Source: Sporosarcina aquimarina
GTDB lineage: Bacteria > Bacillota > Bacilli > Bacillales_A > Planococcaceae
Assembly (NCBI RefSeq): GCF_019748715.1
Contig: NZ_JACLBZ010000002.1
Location: forward strand, 62,001-126,000
Direction: 5' to 3'
Length of the DNA: 64,000 nucleotides
Shown here: positions 37,989-47,312 of the stretch, in pieces
How positions within the stretch are numbered: the first letter of the stretch is position 1
How the letters are laid out: each line of letters starts with the position of its first letter
The notes under the pieces: model-generated
Told to the model about the DNA's origin: nothing
Database searches by the model: none
Seen by the model: only the letters and a program-made list of their open reading frames with translations
Translations under genes and position numbers: made by a program

Positions 37989-38016
37989 AATCTACTATAT
38001 CTTGAAACTTTGTCAA
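37989..38016 (-). promoter_or_regulatory. nrdJ promoter with NrdR box 2 in the spacer
   Basis: Consensus -35 TTGACA, 16-nt spacer, -10 TAGATT on the minus strand. A second NrdR-like box, CTACTATATCTTGAAA on the plus strand (37992-38007), fills the spacer. Its centre is 33 bp from box 1, about three helical turns, as usual for NrdR pairs. Confidence 0.55.
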
Positions 38017-38094
38017 TCCACAAATTTTTTATTCGAGTTTAAAAAGATTGATACAACAACCTTCCTTTAAAAAAATAAAGCAAAAGAACTAACT

Positions 38095-38928
38095 TTACTT
38101 TTTGTAATTCCAGTCATCATTGGCATATTTTTCATTCTCAATTTGACGCACCAATGCCATTTGTTCTTCCGTTAGTTCGAGTGGCTCCAATGAAATATCC
38201 AGTGCCTTTTCAAAGCCTTGTGAAAAGGCCACTTTGCATTCATCGACTGTGATGTCTCGATCTGTCAGCCGATCAATTGCAATTGCCCGGTCTGGCAATG
38301 TTCTGCGCACACGTTCCTTCAACTCCGGAGATGAATATTTAAAAATAGACGTCAGCTTGTCTACATCTAGACTCATCAGTATGGCACCGTGTTGGAGAAT
38401 CACTCCTTTTTGACGTGTCTGCGCACTGCCCGCGACTTTTTTTCCTTCCACCACTAATTCATACCAACTTGGCGCATCGAAGCAAACCCCACTCTTAGGG
38501 TTCCTTAATTGGTCCGTCACGTCTTTATCCGGAATGGAGAACTCCGCCTGCAAACCTAAGTTGCGGAAGCCTTGGAGCAGACCGCCTGAGATCACACGAT
38601 ATGCTTCTGTGACGGATTCCGGCATTCCTTTATAGTGCTCACTGACAATCACACTGTAAGTCAATTCATGCTCATGCAGAACGCCTCTGCCACCCGTCGG
38701 TCTGCGGACAAAGCCCAACTCCAGTTCTTTTACCTTTTCCATATCGATATCTTTTTCTATACGCTGAAAATAACCGATGGATAATGTTGCGGGAGACCAT
38801 TCATAAAAACGCAAAACCGGCCCGATTTCCCCGCGGCTATGTAAGTCAAGAAGCGCTTCATCCAGCGCCATATTGAAAGAAGGTGTACACTTACCCGAAT
38901 CCATATAATGCCAAACTGCTTTTGTCAT
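38095..38928 (-). CDS. lipM: LipM octanoyltransferase
   Basis: 277 residues (B. subtilis LipM 278). Transfers octanoate from acyl carrier protein to GcvH, the first step of lipoate assembly. Seen: [12 protein letters not shown], the acyl-thioester Cys149 in [14 protein letters not shown], and the Lys motif [10 protein letters not shown]. The Cys after the GV distinguishes LipM from lipoate ligases. ATG giving MTKAVWHY with AAGGAG upstream. Supplies lipoate for BkdB and the glycine cleavage system. Divergent from yqhL, as in B. subtilis. Confidence 0.93.
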   Translation of the reverse strand: MTKAVWHYMDSGKCTPSFNMALDEALLDLHSRGEIGPVLRFYEWSPATLSIGYFQRIEKDIDMEKVKELELGFVRRPTGGRGVLHEHELTYSVIVSEHYKGMPESVTEAYRVISGGLLQGFRNLGLQAEFSIPDKDVTDQLRNPKSGVCFDAPSWYELVVEGKKVAGSAQTRQKGVILQHGAILMSLDVDKLTSIFKYSSPELKERVRRTLPDRAIAIDRLTDRDITVDECKVAFSQGFEKALDISLEPLELTEEQMALVRQIENEKYANDDWNYKK

Positions 38929-39018
38929 ATTCATTCTCCTTCGTCTATCGTACTGCATTTATGCTATATGAAATCGTGAACGAAAAAAACAATAACGCAT
39001 TACATTTTATCATTCCGA

Positions 39019-39047
39019 TTGAACTGATGCTAGAAAATCTTTATACT
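39019..39047 (+). promoter_or_regulatory. Sigma-A promoter of yqhL
   Basis: TTGAAC, 17-nt spacer, TATACT, ending 29 nt before the yqhL start codon. Confidence 0.65.
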
Positions 39048-39076
39048 AGAGATATTGATAAAAGGGGGAAGTTTTT

Positions 39077-39454
39077 TTGACGTATTATATTTTAGGAGCC
39101 ATTGTGCTCGCGATCATTCTTTATTTCGTTATTACATATGTTCGGGTGGGAAAAGCTCTTACCACTTTAACACAGGAAGAATTCATTCAAGGATACCGAA
39201 AAGCACAATTGATTGACATCCGTGAACCAAAAGATTTCGACGCTGGACATATTTTAGGTGCACGAAATATTCCATTCACTCAGTTCACCCAGCGCTATAG
39301 AGAAATACGTCCTGATAAGCCGATTTATCTTTACGACCAAAACACAAGCCGTACAGGCCGCGCAGCTTTATTCCTTAAGAAAAAAGGTTGTACGGAAATC
39401 TATCAACTACGTGGCGGGTTCAAGCAATGGACAGGCAAGATCAAAACAAAATAA
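39077..39454 (+). CDS. yqhL: Membrane-anchored rhodanese-like protein YqhL, probably non-catalytic
   Basis: 125 residues: N-terminal membrane helix (about 4-20), then a rhodanese fold (about 35-120) with LIDIREPKDFDAGHILGARNIPF and LRGGFKQW. The active-site loop that normally begins with Cys reads YLYDQNTSRTG, with Asp87 at the catalytic position, so sulfurtransferase activity is not expected. TTG start with AAGGGGG upstream. A short inverted repeat (39464-39484) follows, too weak to call a terminator firmly. Confidence 0.88.
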   Translation: MTYYILGAIVLAIILYFVITYVRVGKALTTLTQEEFIQGYRKAQLIDIREPKDFDAGHILGARNIPFTQFTQRYREIRPDKPIYLYDQNTSRTGRAALFLKKKGCTEIYQLRGGFKQWTGKIKTK

Positions 39455-39515
39455 TAATACTAGATCCTCCTTAATCGGGAGGATTTACTATTTCTAAAGG
39501 AGAATTACACAATCC

Positions 39516-40781
39516 ATGAAACAGGAATTTTTAATCTCTCTCAGCTCGGACCACTATGAAAAATTGCCTCATTACCAAAATTACAGCGTCATCATCCAGG
39601 CCATTATAAACAAACTTAACAAGCACTCCGCTGCGGGTTGGCGGATTGTTCAAGTAGATGAATTCGCTTCGTATACAGAGACGATGCTCCCTGAACTGAT
39701 TCATCGTAAAAAATTGCCCTATCAATCACTTTGCCACATTTATGAGACACTGCCCACAGAAAAGATTCAGCAAGATGGATCTACAAGTGGTTTTGCCTTG
39801 CAAAGCGCTGAAACAATTGACAATCAGTTGATCTTTTTTCCTGACCATCAAATAGCAATAGCTAATATTAGCTACTATGTCGCCACTGGTTCTACATGGT
39901 CGGAACATACGGTCTTTGCTCCGTCGGCAGAGCATGTGAAGAACTTTATTGAAGAATTGAATAATCTGCAACGCGAGTCGATGAAGACGAATATCACGTA
40001 TTTAGTCGACACGGAAGAAGGAATCGAAAAGAAAACTTACGGCTTAGGAGAACAAATTGAACGAAGCGACGTATTATTGGATGAGCATTTAAAAAACGAG
40101 CTTTACCGCTCAATCGATGAATTTTTCCATGACGACGGTGCATTTTTCAAAGAATACGGATTGCCGTATAAACGGGGGATTTTGCTCTATGGCTCTCCGG
40201 GTAACGGCAAAACGACACTTGTTCGCTCGATTACCGGAACGACCGACGCACCTGTTGTTTATTGGCAAATCACGGAATTCACAGGCAGTCATTCCGTACA
40301 GGAAGTGTTTTCTACAGTGGAACGGCTGGCGCCTGCAATTCTCGTTATTGAGGATATTGACTCCATGCCTGAACATATGCGAAGTACTTTTTTGAATATA
40401 TTAGACGGTGTGCACGTCAGAGACGGCTTATTCATCATTGGCACGACGAACTACCCCGAACGGATTGACCCTGCTTTAATCAATCGGGCAGGACGCTTCG
40501 ATAGTACGTATGAAATCGTCTCTCCTATTGAAGATGTACGCAAACAATATATCGAAAAACTTGATCGTAAGAAACTATTAAATGACAACGCAACGAATGA
40601 AATCGCTAAAAAAACAAAAGGCTTATCGATTTCTCAATTAAATGAATTGTATATGTCGATTGCTCTAACCTACCATTACGAAGGCATTATTATTTACGAT
40701 GAACGCATCCGGCAACTACAAAAACAACATAGGCAAGCCACTCGAAATGATTGGGATACCGATTCTTCTATCGGATTCTAA
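39516..40781 (+). CDS. AAA+ family ATPase with unknown N-terminal domain
   Basis: 421 residues. N-terminal 200 residues without recognised motifs, then an AAA+ module: Walker A GSPGNGKT near residue 230, Walker B ILVIEDID near 280, sensor 1 IIGTTNYPE, and arginine finger region NRAGRFD. The FtsH/BCS1-like style and length recall B. subtilis YjoB (423 residues, proposed chaperone-like ATPase); this is an inference, not a search result. No membrane helix. Not at this place in B. subtilis; lies between yqhL and the gcv operon with a terminator after it. Confidence 0.85.
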   Translation: MKQEFLISLSSDHYEKLPHYQNYSVIIQAIINKLNKHSAAGWRIVQVDEFASYTETMLPELIHRKKLPYQSLCHIYETLPTEKIQQDGSTSGFALQSAETIDNQLIFFPDHQIAIANISYYVATGSTWSEHTVFAPSAEHVKNFIEELNNLQRESMKTNITYLVDTEEGIEKKTYGLGEQIERSDVLLDEHLKNELYRSIDEFFHDDGAFFKEYGLPYKRGILLYGSPGNGKTTLVRSITGTTDAPVVYWQITEFTGSHSVQEVFSTVERLAPAILVIEDIDSMPEHMRSTFLNILDGVHVRDGLFIIGTTNYPERIDPALINRAGRFDSTYEIVSPIEDVRKQYIEKLDRKKLLNDNATNEIAKKTKGLSISQLNELYMSIALTYHYEGIIIYDERIRQLQKQHRQATRNDWDTDSSIGF

Positions 40782-40792
40782 TGTTCGCGTAA

Positions 40793-40826
40793 AAAAGGAG
40801 AGACGAGTCATTCCGTCTCTCCTTTT
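40793..40826. terminator. Bidirectional terminator between the AAA+ ATPase and gcvPB
   Basis: Perfect 13-bp stem (AAAAGGAGAGACG with its complement, 8-nt loop) between convergent genes, with A- and T-tracts at the ends. Confidence 0.85.
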
Positions 40827-40834
40827 CTTATTGG

Positions 40835-42298
40835 TTAAGCTTCCTTCGTGTAACGCAATACCGGCTTGCGAGCTGCCTTTGTTTCATCCAAGCGGCCAAT
40901 TACTGTCGTATGCGGTGCTTCCTGGACGATTTCAGGGTTCTCTTCTACCTCTTTCGCAATTTGAATCATTGCCTCAATAAACGCATCCAGTGTCTCCTTA
41001 GACTCTGTTTCCGTCGGCTCGATCATCATACCCTCTTCAACGTTCAACGGGAAATAAATCGTTGGCGGATGGTAACCGAAATCCAGGAGGCGTTTCGCCA
41101 TATCGAGCGTGCGCACGCCTAATTTCTTTTGACGACGACCCGACAACACAAATTCGTGTTTACAATGTTGTGTATACGGCAAATCGAAATAAGGCTCCAG
41201 ACGACGCATCATATAGTTGGCATTCAACACAGCGTATTCCGTCACGGCTTTCAAGCCATCCGGACCCATCGTACGGATATATGTGTAAGCGCGTAAATAA
41301 ATACCGAAGTTACCGTAGTATGGTTTCACGCGGCCGATTGACTGCGGTACATCATAATCAAGAACATAACGATCTTCTTTCTTCGCAATAATCGGTTTCG
41401 GCATGAACGCGGCCAATTCCTCCGTTACGCCAACTGGACCAGAACCTGGGCCACCGCCGCCGTGTGGACCCGTAAATGTTTTATGCAAGTTCAAATGAAC
41501 CGCATCAAAGCCCATATCGCCAGGCCGTGCTTTTGACATAACGGCGTTCAAGTTCGCTCCGTCGTAATACAGTTTGCCGCCCACTCCGTGAACGATTTCC
41601 GCCATTTCTAGAATATCTTCCTCAAACAGACCAAGCGTATTCGGATTCGTCAACATCAACGCGGCCGTATCGCTGCCTACTTTAGACCTTAAATCTTCCA
41701 GGTCCACCAGTCCGTTGTCATTCGACTTCACTGTCACCGTATCAAAACCAGCCACTGTGGCAGAAGCAGGATTCGTACCGTGAGCTGAGTCAGGCACAAG
41801 CACTTTTGTCCGCTCCGTATCGCCGTTTGCTTCATGGAAAGCACGGATCATCATCAATGCCGTCCATTCACCGTGCGCCCCGGCTGCAGGCTGTAATGTG
41901 ACCGCCGGCATACCGGTAATTTCAGCCAGATGTTCCTGCAGATCATACGCTACTTCCAAAGCACCTTGTACCGTTGATTCATCTTGCAGTGGATGGACAC
42001 GTGCAAAACCAGGGAAACGTGCGACGGCTTCATTGATCTTCGGGTTGTACTTCATTGTACAAGAACCGAGCGGATAAAATCCTGAATCTACTCCGTGGTT
42101 CCGTCTGGATAGCGCTGTGTAATGGCGCATGATGTCCAGTTCCGCTACCTCCGGAAGTTCAACGTCTACTTGACGAATGAGTGGCTGTGGCAAAATAGAC
42201 GCTACATCTACTTCAGGTACATCCAATTCGGGTAAACTGTAACCGACACGTCCAGCTTTTGACATTTCAAAAATGAGTGGTTGATTTTCGTTATGCAT
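40835..42298 (-). CDS. gcvPB: Glycine dehydrogenase (decarboxylating) subunit 2
   Basis: 487 residues (B. subtilis 488). PLP-binding half of the P-protein: [22 protein letters not shown] contains the PLP Lys in HKTF (motif described in part). Also [12 protein letters not shown]. Decarboxylates glycine and passes the aminomethyl group to lipoylated GcvH. The ATG giving MHNENQPL follows GGAGG and overlaps the gcvPA end by 8 nt. Last gene of gcvT-gcvPA-gcvPB. Confidence 0.96.
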   Translation of the reverse strand: MHNENQPLIFEMSKAGRVGYSLPELDVPEVDVASILPQPLIRQVDVELPEVAELDIMRHYTALSRRNHGVDSGFYPLGSCTMKYNPKINEAVARFPGFARVHPLQDESTVQGALEVAYDLQEHLAEITGMPAVTLQPAAGAHGEWTALMMIRAFHEANGDTERTKVLVPDSAHGTNPASATVAGFDTVTVKSNDNGLVDLEDLRSKVGSDTAALMLTNPNTLGLFEEDILEMAEIVHGVGGKLYYDGANLNAVMSKARPGDMGFDAVHLNLHKTFTGPHGGGGPGSGPVGVTEELAAFMPKPIIAKKEDRYVLDYDVPQSIGRVKPYYGNFGIYLRAYTYIRTMGPDGLKAVTEYAVLNANYMMRRLEPYFDLPYTQHCKHEFVLSGRRQKKLGVRTLDMAKRLLDFGYHPPTIYFPLNVEEGMMIEPTETESKETLDAFIEAMIQIAKEVEENPEIVQEAPHTTVIGRLDETKAARKPVLRYTKEA

Positions 42299-43637
42299 GG
42301 AAAGCCTCCAGTTCTTGCACGAGTGCATCGATTTCTTCTTTTGTACGTTGTTCTGTTACGGCAATTAACGCATGATTGGCCAATTTTTCATCGACCAAAC
42401 CGAGATCATACCCGCCAATGATGCCCGATCCGAGCAAATGCTTATTAACTTCCTTAATAGGTGCTTTGCAATCAATGACGATTTCATTGAAGTGTGCTGG
42501 ACCAAATTTCACTTTAAAGCCGGCCTGTTCAAACGCCTGACGGGCATAAGCTGTTTTAGCGATATTTTGATAAGCAATTTCTTTAATTCCTTTTTTGCCA
42601 AGTGCCGTCATTGCAACGGATGCTGCAAGTGCTGTTAGCGCCTGATTCGAACAAATATTAGAAGTCGCTTTATCGCGACGGATATGCTGCTCACGTGCTT
42701 GTAAAGTCAATACGTAGCCTCTGCGTCCTTGATCGTCCGTCGTTTCTCCGACTAATCTGCCCGGCACTTTACGCATCAACTTCTTCGATACTGCAAAATA
42801 GCCGCAATGCGGGCCGCCAAATGATTCTGCAATCCCAAACGGCTGAGCATCACCTACAGTAATATCCGCACCAAGAGCTCCTGGAGGCGTTAAAACTCCG
42901 AGTGCAAGCGGATTCGCAGATACAACGAACAAAGCACCGTTCGCATGCGCGATTTCACTCATTTTCTGAAGATCTTCCACTTGCCCATAAAAATTCGGGT
43001 ATTGAACGAGCACAGCAGCCGTTTGATCGTCAATCAATTCCGTAAGTTTCTCAATGTCTGTTACGCCGTCTGTATTTGGGATGGTCACAGTTTCAATAGA
43101 TTGCCCGTTAGCATACGATTGGACGACAGCTTGAGATTCCGGATGAACAGTGGAAGAAACGAGTAGTTTTTTCCTGCGTGTATACCCAGCCGCCAGAGTT
43201 CCCGCTTCAGCCAATGAAGTTCCGCCGTCATACATGGAAGAGTTCGCAACGTCCATACCCGTCAATTCGCAAATCATTGTTTGAAATTCAAAGATCGCCT
43301 GCAATTCCCCTTGCGAAATCTCCGGCTGGTAAGGTGTATAAGCCGTATAAAACTCTGAACGCGAAATGACATGATCGACAATGATGGGCTTATAGTGATC
43401 GTAGACACCCGCCCCCAGGAAAGAAGCATAGTCCTGTGCATTCACGTTTTTAGCAGCCAAGCGGCTAAGTTCTTTTAACAATGAAGTTTCAGATTTGGCT
43501 TGTTTTATATTATACTCCCCAGTAAATCGGACTTTTTCAGGAATAGCTGAAAACAATTCTTCGATTGAAGAGACTCCGATCACGTTCAGCATATCTTTCT
43601 GGTCTTGCTCCGTCATTGGAAGATAACGATGCTTCAT
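42291..43637 (-). CDS. gcvPA: Glycine dehydrogenase (decarboxylating) subunit 1
   Basis: 448 residues, N-terminal half of the split P-protein. Signature [17 protein letters not shown] at the N terminus and [32 protein letters not shown] (position about 120-140) and [10 protein letters not shown]. No PLP Lys of its own, as expected. Partners with GcvPB. Weak ribosome site (GGGGCAG), 21 nt after gcvT. Confidence 0.95.
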   Translation of the reverse strand: MKHRYLPMTEQDQKDMLNVIGVSSIEELFSAIPEKVRFTGEYNIKQAKSETSLLKELSRLAAKNVNAQDYASFLGAGVYDHYKPIIVDHVISRSEFYTAYTPYQPEISQGELQAIFEFQTMICELTGMDVANSSMYDGGTSLAEAGTLAAGYTRRKKLLVSSTVHPESQAVVQSYANGQSIETVTIPNTDGVTDIEKLTELIDDQTAAVLVQYPNFYGQVEDLQKMSEIAHANGALFVVSANPLALGVLTPPGALGADITVGDAQPFGIAESFGGPHCGYFAVSKKLMRKVPGRLVGETTDDQGRRGYVLTLQAREQHIRRDKATSNICSNQALTALAASVAMTALGKKGIKEIAYQNIAKTAYARQAFEQAGFKVKFGPAHFNEIVIDCKAPIKEVNKHLLGSGIIGGYDLGLVDEKLANHALIAVTEQRTKEEIDALVQELEAFHA

Positions 43638-43658
43638 AATATTTCTGCCCCTTTTCCC

Positions 43659-44759
43659 TTATGATCTTTTATAGAAAGGTGTTTCAACCACTTTAGCTTT
43701 CAACCGCTTTGCACGGACTTCGACTTCTACCTCAGTTCCAAGTTCTGTATAATCGATAGCCAGCAATGCAAATCCGATATTTTTCTTTAATGTAGGAGAT
43801 TGAGTACCCGTCGTCACCTGACCGATTTCCAGACCGTCCGAAAAAACTTTATAACCTGTGCGCGGAATTCCTTTATCAATCATTTCAAGTCCCACAAGCT
43901 TCCTAAGCAAGCCGTGCTCTTTCTGCATCTTTAATGCATCTTTTCCAATGAAATCAACCTCTTTGTTTAATTTCACTACGAAACCAAGTCCGGCTTCCAG
44001 AGGTGAAATATCAGCCGACAGTTCTTGACCATACAATGGAAGTCCAGCTTCAAAACGCAAAGTATCCCGGGCGCCAAGTCCTGCAGGCACGACACCTTCC
44101 GCTTCACCCGCCTGTAAAATCTTCGGCCATAATGCTTGAATGGCTTGTGGTGCCCCATAGATTTCAAACCCATTCTCCCCGGTATAGCCTGTGCGTGAAA
44201 TGAGTACGTCTTCTCCGCTCACTTGTACATGCTCTTTAAATCGGAAAAATTTAATCTCTTCTAAAGCTTGATCTGTCAGTTTTTGCAGCACTGTCTGAGC
44301 CTCCGGACCCTGCAATGCCAATAATGCATAATCCGTGGATTGATTGTCAATGACAACATCCTCTGTTTTCTGCTGTTCCATCCAAGCAACATCTTTATCG
44401 ATATTGGAAGCATTGACAATTAACAAATAGCGATCTTCCGCTAACTTATAAATTAAAAAATCGTCGATGGTGCCGCCTTGTTCATTACACATCACTGTAT
44501 ATTGAGCTTGACCAATCGCTAGTTTCGATACATCATTTGTGACGAGCATTTGCAAATACTCCAGAGCTCCGCTTCCGCTGACCAGCACTTCACCCATATG
44601 AGAAACATCAAATAAACCCGCTTTTGTACGAACTGCTTCGTGTTCAGCTTTAATGCTCGAAAACTGAACAGGTAATTCCCAACCTCCAAAATCGATTGTC
44701 TTACCTCCATACTTTTTGTAACTTTCAAATAATGGGGTGCGCAATAATTGATTCGTCAA
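43659..44759 (-). CDS. gcvT: Aminomethyltransferase (T-protein) of the glycine cleavage system
   Basis: 366 residues. Releases ammonia and makes 5,10-methylene-THF from the aminomethyl-lipoyl intermediate. Motifs: [14 protein letters not shown]-type segment [29 protein letters not shown], and [13 protein letters not shown] with folate-contacting residues. TTG start with GGAGGAAAC upstream. First gene after a glycine riboswitch; supplies one-carbon units to FolD. Confidence 0.96.
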   Translation of the reverse strand: MTNQLLRTPLFESYKKYGGKTIDFGGWELPVQFSSIKAEHEAVRTKAGLFDVSHMGEVLVSGSGALEYLQMLVTNDVSKLAIGQAQYTVMCNEQGGTIDDFLIYKLAEDRYLLIVNASNIDKDVAWMEQQKTEDVVIDNQSTDYALLALQGPEAQTVLQKLTDQALEEIKFFRFKEHVQVSGEDVLISRTGYTGENGFEIYGAPQAIQALWPKILQAGEAEGVVPAGLGARDTLRFEAGLPLYGQELSADISPLEAGLGFVVKLNKEVDFIGKDALKMQKEHGLLRKLVGLEMIDKGIPRTGYKVFSDGLEIGQVTTGTQSPTLKKNIGFALLAIDYTELGTEVEVEVRAKRLKAKVVETPFYKRS

Positions 44760-44829
44760 TCTGTTTCCTCCTTCATTGTCTGATCGACGCTGATGTTAAG
44801 ATGATCGATCAGTATGTAATAGTTCAATC

Positions 44830-44874
44830 AAAAAGGACAGAGGTCCCCTGTGATAAGAGAACCCCTGTCCTTTT
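44830..44874 (-). terminator. Riboswitch expression-platform terminator of gcvT
   Basis: Stem AAAAGGACAGGGGT paired with ACCTCTGTCCTTTT across a 15-17-nt loop, then TTTTTGATT on the minus strand. Its 5' arm begins in the last conserved segment of the riboswitch (CAGGCAAAAGGAC), so ligand binding should prevent it forming. Confidence 0.85.
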
Positions 44875-44998
44875 GCCTGAAAACTTCTTCGGTCTTGTCC
44901 AGAGATGCGTCCTGCATGCGTTTTTTTACCTGAGAGATTCATAACATTCGTTACTTGCTCCTTCGGCGGCGCCCAATGCGCGCTCTCCCCATGCAATC
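44875..44998 (-). ncRNA. Glycine riboswitch, one full aptamer plus a reduced second unit
   Basis: On the minus strand the full aptamer shows GGGGAGAGCG at its 5' side, GCCGAAGGAGCAAG (44967-44954), AATCTCTCAGG (44939-44929) and CTCTGGA (44904-44898). A second, much shorter unit follows with ACCGAAGAAG and TTTTCAGGCAAAAGGAC (44893-44867), only about 38 nt where a full second aptamer would need about 100. Located upstream of gcvT; glycine should switch the operon on. Confidence 0.92.
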
Positions 44999-45137
44999 AT
45001 TCGCATTATTTAATTAACTTACTTGCCACTGATATCTTAACATTAATTATAAGAAAGCGCAATCTATTTCTGAAAGTGCGCAGAAGGCGAATGATAATCA
45101 AAATATCCCAATCATTATTCGCCTTCTAACTTAATAA

Positions 45138-45650
45138 TTATTGATATCTTTCTATTTGAAAGATAATATACTCTGCAATTTCTGTCAATGACTTCCCAGT
45201 CGTCTCTACTGTGAAATGACTGGCCTGCAAATATTTAGGCTTTCGTTTCTTGTACAATGTCTCTAGCTCCATTCGCGAAGATTGTTGAACAATTGGCCGA
45301 TTGACATCAGTCGATATTCTTCGCCAAATATCCCGGAACGAGGCATTTAAGAAAAACACCATGCCGGTTTCTCTCATAAGCTGTATATTTTCTTCTTTTA
45401 CTGCCACGCCCCCACCTGTTGCGACGATACAAAACTCTTCAGGAAACGAGCGCAAAAACTCAGTTTCTAATTGACGAAAGTATGGTTCTCCATATTGATT
45501 AAAGATTTCAGGTATCGTCAATTGCATCTGATCTGCAATTACATGATCCATATCATAGAATGGAATGTCTGTGAGCGTATGAAGTCTTTTACCAATCGCA
45601 CTTTTCCCGCACCCCATGAATCCTACTAAGTAAATCCTTTTCATTTTCAT
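45138..45650 (-). CDS. aroK: Shikimate kinase
   Basis: 170 residues. P-loop GFMGCGKSAIG, the shikimate-binding Asp in FYDMD, TGGGV, and a lid region with the NRPIV and Arg residues. Phosphorylates shikimate in aromatic amino acid synthesis. The ATG overlaps the last gene of the comG operon (ATGA), so it is probably read from comG transcripts as well as any promoter of its own. Confidence 0.94.
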   Translation of the reverse strand: MKMKRIYLVGFMGCGKSAIGKRLHTLTDIPFYDMDHVIADQMQLTIPEIFNQYGEPYFRQLETEFLRSFPEEFCIVATGGGVAVKEENIQLMRETGMVFFLNASFRDIWRRISTDVNRPIVQQSSRMELETLYKKRKPKYLQASHFTVETTGKSLTEIAEYIIFQIERYQ

Positions 45651-45826
45651 CCATCCCGTTTCATTAATTCGACTGCTTCTCGCTCATAATAGCGTTCGAG
45701 AGAATCGTATATTCCATAAAGACTATCATGCCATGAAACGAGGGAGAAAAGAAAGAGGCTAACGAAAAATAATAGGACAATGGCAAAAACAAACATCCCT
45801 CCTTTTTCATTCTGTATATAATCCAA
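45647..45826 (-). CDS. comGG: ComGG-like minor pseudopilin, short
   Basis: 59 residues from the TTG giving MDYIQNEKGG, chosen because AAAGGA stands nine bases upstream. One hydrophobic helix (VFAIVLLFFVSLFLFSLV) then a short helical tail. B. subtilis ComGG is about 124 residues, so most of the periplasmic part is missing. Identity comes from position, as the seventh comG gene, and from topology. Overlaps comGF by about 20 nt. Confidence 0.7.
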   Translation of the reverse strand: MDYIQNEKGGMFVFAIVLLFFVSLFLFSLVSWHDSLYGIYDSLERYYEREAVELMKRDG

Positions 45827-46241
45827 TGGCAAACGTCCTTTCTTTCTTGGTCCCGTCAACCTTTTCTACAGATACGTGCAAGCGATTGCCATCCACTATA
45901 AATTCACATGATTTCACACCAATCAATAAAGGTACATGGCCTTGTCCATTTACGAGCTTTCGAATCAGCCGCTGGTATACTTGAATGGTAACCAACCCCC
46001 TCTCCGTTGCAAACGAGACACTAGTACTTGTAGGTACTGCGACAAACTCCACTTCTTCCAATAATTGCTGGAGTTCTAAAGAGAATAACTCCCACTCACC
46101 TAGAAAATCATTCTGGTAACTCGTTTCAATAGGTGCTTTCCAATAAAAGAAAAGAACCGTTAACTGGATAAGGATAGAAAAAATCATCAAATGAATTATA
46201 CTCTCGAATAATGAAAACCCTTTTTCATCCAGATTCTTCAT
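45807..46241 (-). CDS. comGF: ComGF-like competence pseudopilin
   Basis: 144 residues. Starts MKNLDEKGFSLFESIIHLMIF: a prepilin-type leader with cleavage expected after the Gly and a Glu at +5 of the mature protein. Followed by a globular beta-rich domain with the ComGF-type ending. ATG overlaps the comGE stop (ATGA). Confidence 0.85.
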   Translation of the reverse strand: MKNLDEKGFSLFESIIHLMIFSILIQLTVLFFYWKAPIETSYQNDFLGEWELFSLELQQLLEEVEFVAVPTSTSVSFATERGLVTIQVYQRLIRKLVNGQGHVPLLIGVKSCEFIVDGNRLHVSVEKVDGTKKERTFAIGLYTE

Positions 46242-46537
46242 AGGTTCACACATTTACTGCCAAGTCCTCGTACTTCTTCGTACGTTACGCAGATTTCTCC
46301 GCCAGACACCGTCCAATGATAGTCACGGCCTTCATGCGTTCTGCTGCCTGAAAGCTGGCCGTTTGCCCGAAAATGAATGGCAGCCTGAAAGCTTGTTTCG
46401 GCGGCAATCATGGCGTTTTTCTTGATAAGGACAGAGGATGTTAACTTCGTAGCCATAGGCAAGAGCGAGCTAAAAATCACCAGGATAATTACTAAGGACA
46501 GCATCGCTTCCGGCCAAGATTGTCCTTTTTCATCCAC
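46238..46537 (-). CDS. comGE: ComGE-like competence pseudopilin
   Basis: 99 residues. Short leader MDEKGQSWPEA then a hydrophobic helix (MLSLVIILVIFSSLLPMA) and a small C-terminal domain with two Cys. The prepilin site is atypical (SWPEA), as in known ComGE proteins. GTG start with GGAAGGATG upstream; overlaps comGD by 8 nt. Confidence 0.82.
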   Translation of the reverse strand: MDEKGQSWPEAMLSLVIILVIFSSLLPMATKLTSSVLIKKNAMIAAETSFQAAIHFRANGQLSGSRTHEGRDYHWTVSGGEICVTYEEVRGLGSKCVNL

Positions 46538-46964
46538 TGATCATCATCCTTCCCCTTTCAAACTGAAAACTGATTGTTTTCTGCCCGGATTTTTTTGTTC
46601 GAATCTTGATTTTGCCTGTCGGAGACATATTCCCGGAAGGACTAAAACTCAAATCTCTTAAACCATCGTTCGGGATTTTCATCATTCCTTCTGGAAATTT
46701 GCCTTCTAATAATATCGTCCTATCACTTCTATACGCCCTATAACCATTTCCTTCATCCCTAAACTCAACTCGAGTAGCTTCTTGATGCGTAATGGCATAC
46801 AACTGCGTCTCATGGACTGCCACCATAAACGATTTCAATGCGTCTTCTTCAGTCACCTGGAGGAGACGTTTTTCACTGAACGGCAGAATGACCGCAGTTA
46901 ATATAACGATGATGGAAAGAACGAGTAAAAGCTCCAGGAATGTGAAACCCTGTTCTCCTTGCAA
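46530..46964 (-). CDS. comGD: ComGD-like competence pseudopilin
   Basis: 144 residues from TTG (MQGEQGFTFLELL), chosen because it gives a short class III leader ending in Gly and follows AGGAGG; the frame is open to 46991. The N-terminal helix FTFLELLLVLSIIVILTAVILPF is the pilin signature (shown as a type). Processed by the prepilin peptidase ComC, not in this window. Confidence 0.87.
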   Translation of the reverse strand: MQGEQGFTFLELLLVLSIIVILTAVILPFSEKRLLQVTEEDALKSFMVAVHETQLYAITHQEATRVEFRDEGNGYRAYRSDRTILLEGKFPEGMMKIPNDGLRDLSFSPSGNMSPTGKIKIRTKKSGQKTISFQFERGRMMISG

Positions 46965-46971
46965 TATGCGT

Positions 46972-47295
46972 TTATCCTCCTGCCTTTGCAACCTTCACTT
47001 TACCTTCCGCATCGATTTCTAATGAGCTACCATCCGGGCAAACCGGAGTTTCGGGTAAATAGTCCTTTGACGTGAGATCTGCTAAACTAGGAGTTTTCTT
47101 TTCGTCCATCTTATACGCTTGTATTTGTCCTTCCACCATTTTTACATAAGCACCGCAGCCTTTTTCATCTATTGATTTCGAATGTTTTGTGACATTTGGT
47201 ATAGCAATAAGAACTAAAATAGTAATAATAAGTAAAACGATCATCATTTCGATTAGAGTGAAAGCTTGTTCGTTCTTTAAAAATCTTTTTACCAA
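46972..47295 (-). CDS. comGC: ComGC, major competence pseudopilin
   Basis: 107 residues, typical. Leader MVKRFLKNEQA, then the pilin helix FTLIEMMIVLLIITILVLIA with Glu5. Two Cys (GCGAY and PVCPDG) are placed to form the known intramolecular disulfide. Main subunit of the transformation pilus that captures DNA. AGGAGG site before the ATG; 17 nt after comGB. Confidence 0.94.
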   Translation of the reverse strand: MVKRFLKNEQAFTLIEMMIVLLIITILVLIAIPNVTKHSKSIDEKGCGAYVKMVEGQIQAYKMDEKKTPSLADLTSKDYLPETPVCPDGSSLEIDAEGKVKVAKAGG

Positions 47296-47312
47296 TTTCT
47301 ATTTCCTCCTCT

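Larger units (their letters stand above)
44760..45137. other. Leader region between aroK and gcvT
   Basis: 378 bases: the riboswitch and its terminator; a perfect TATAAT -10 box on the minus strand (45046-45051) with no good -35 box; and a stem after aroK (arms 45082-45092 and 45117-45127) without a T-tract. Confidence 0.6.
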
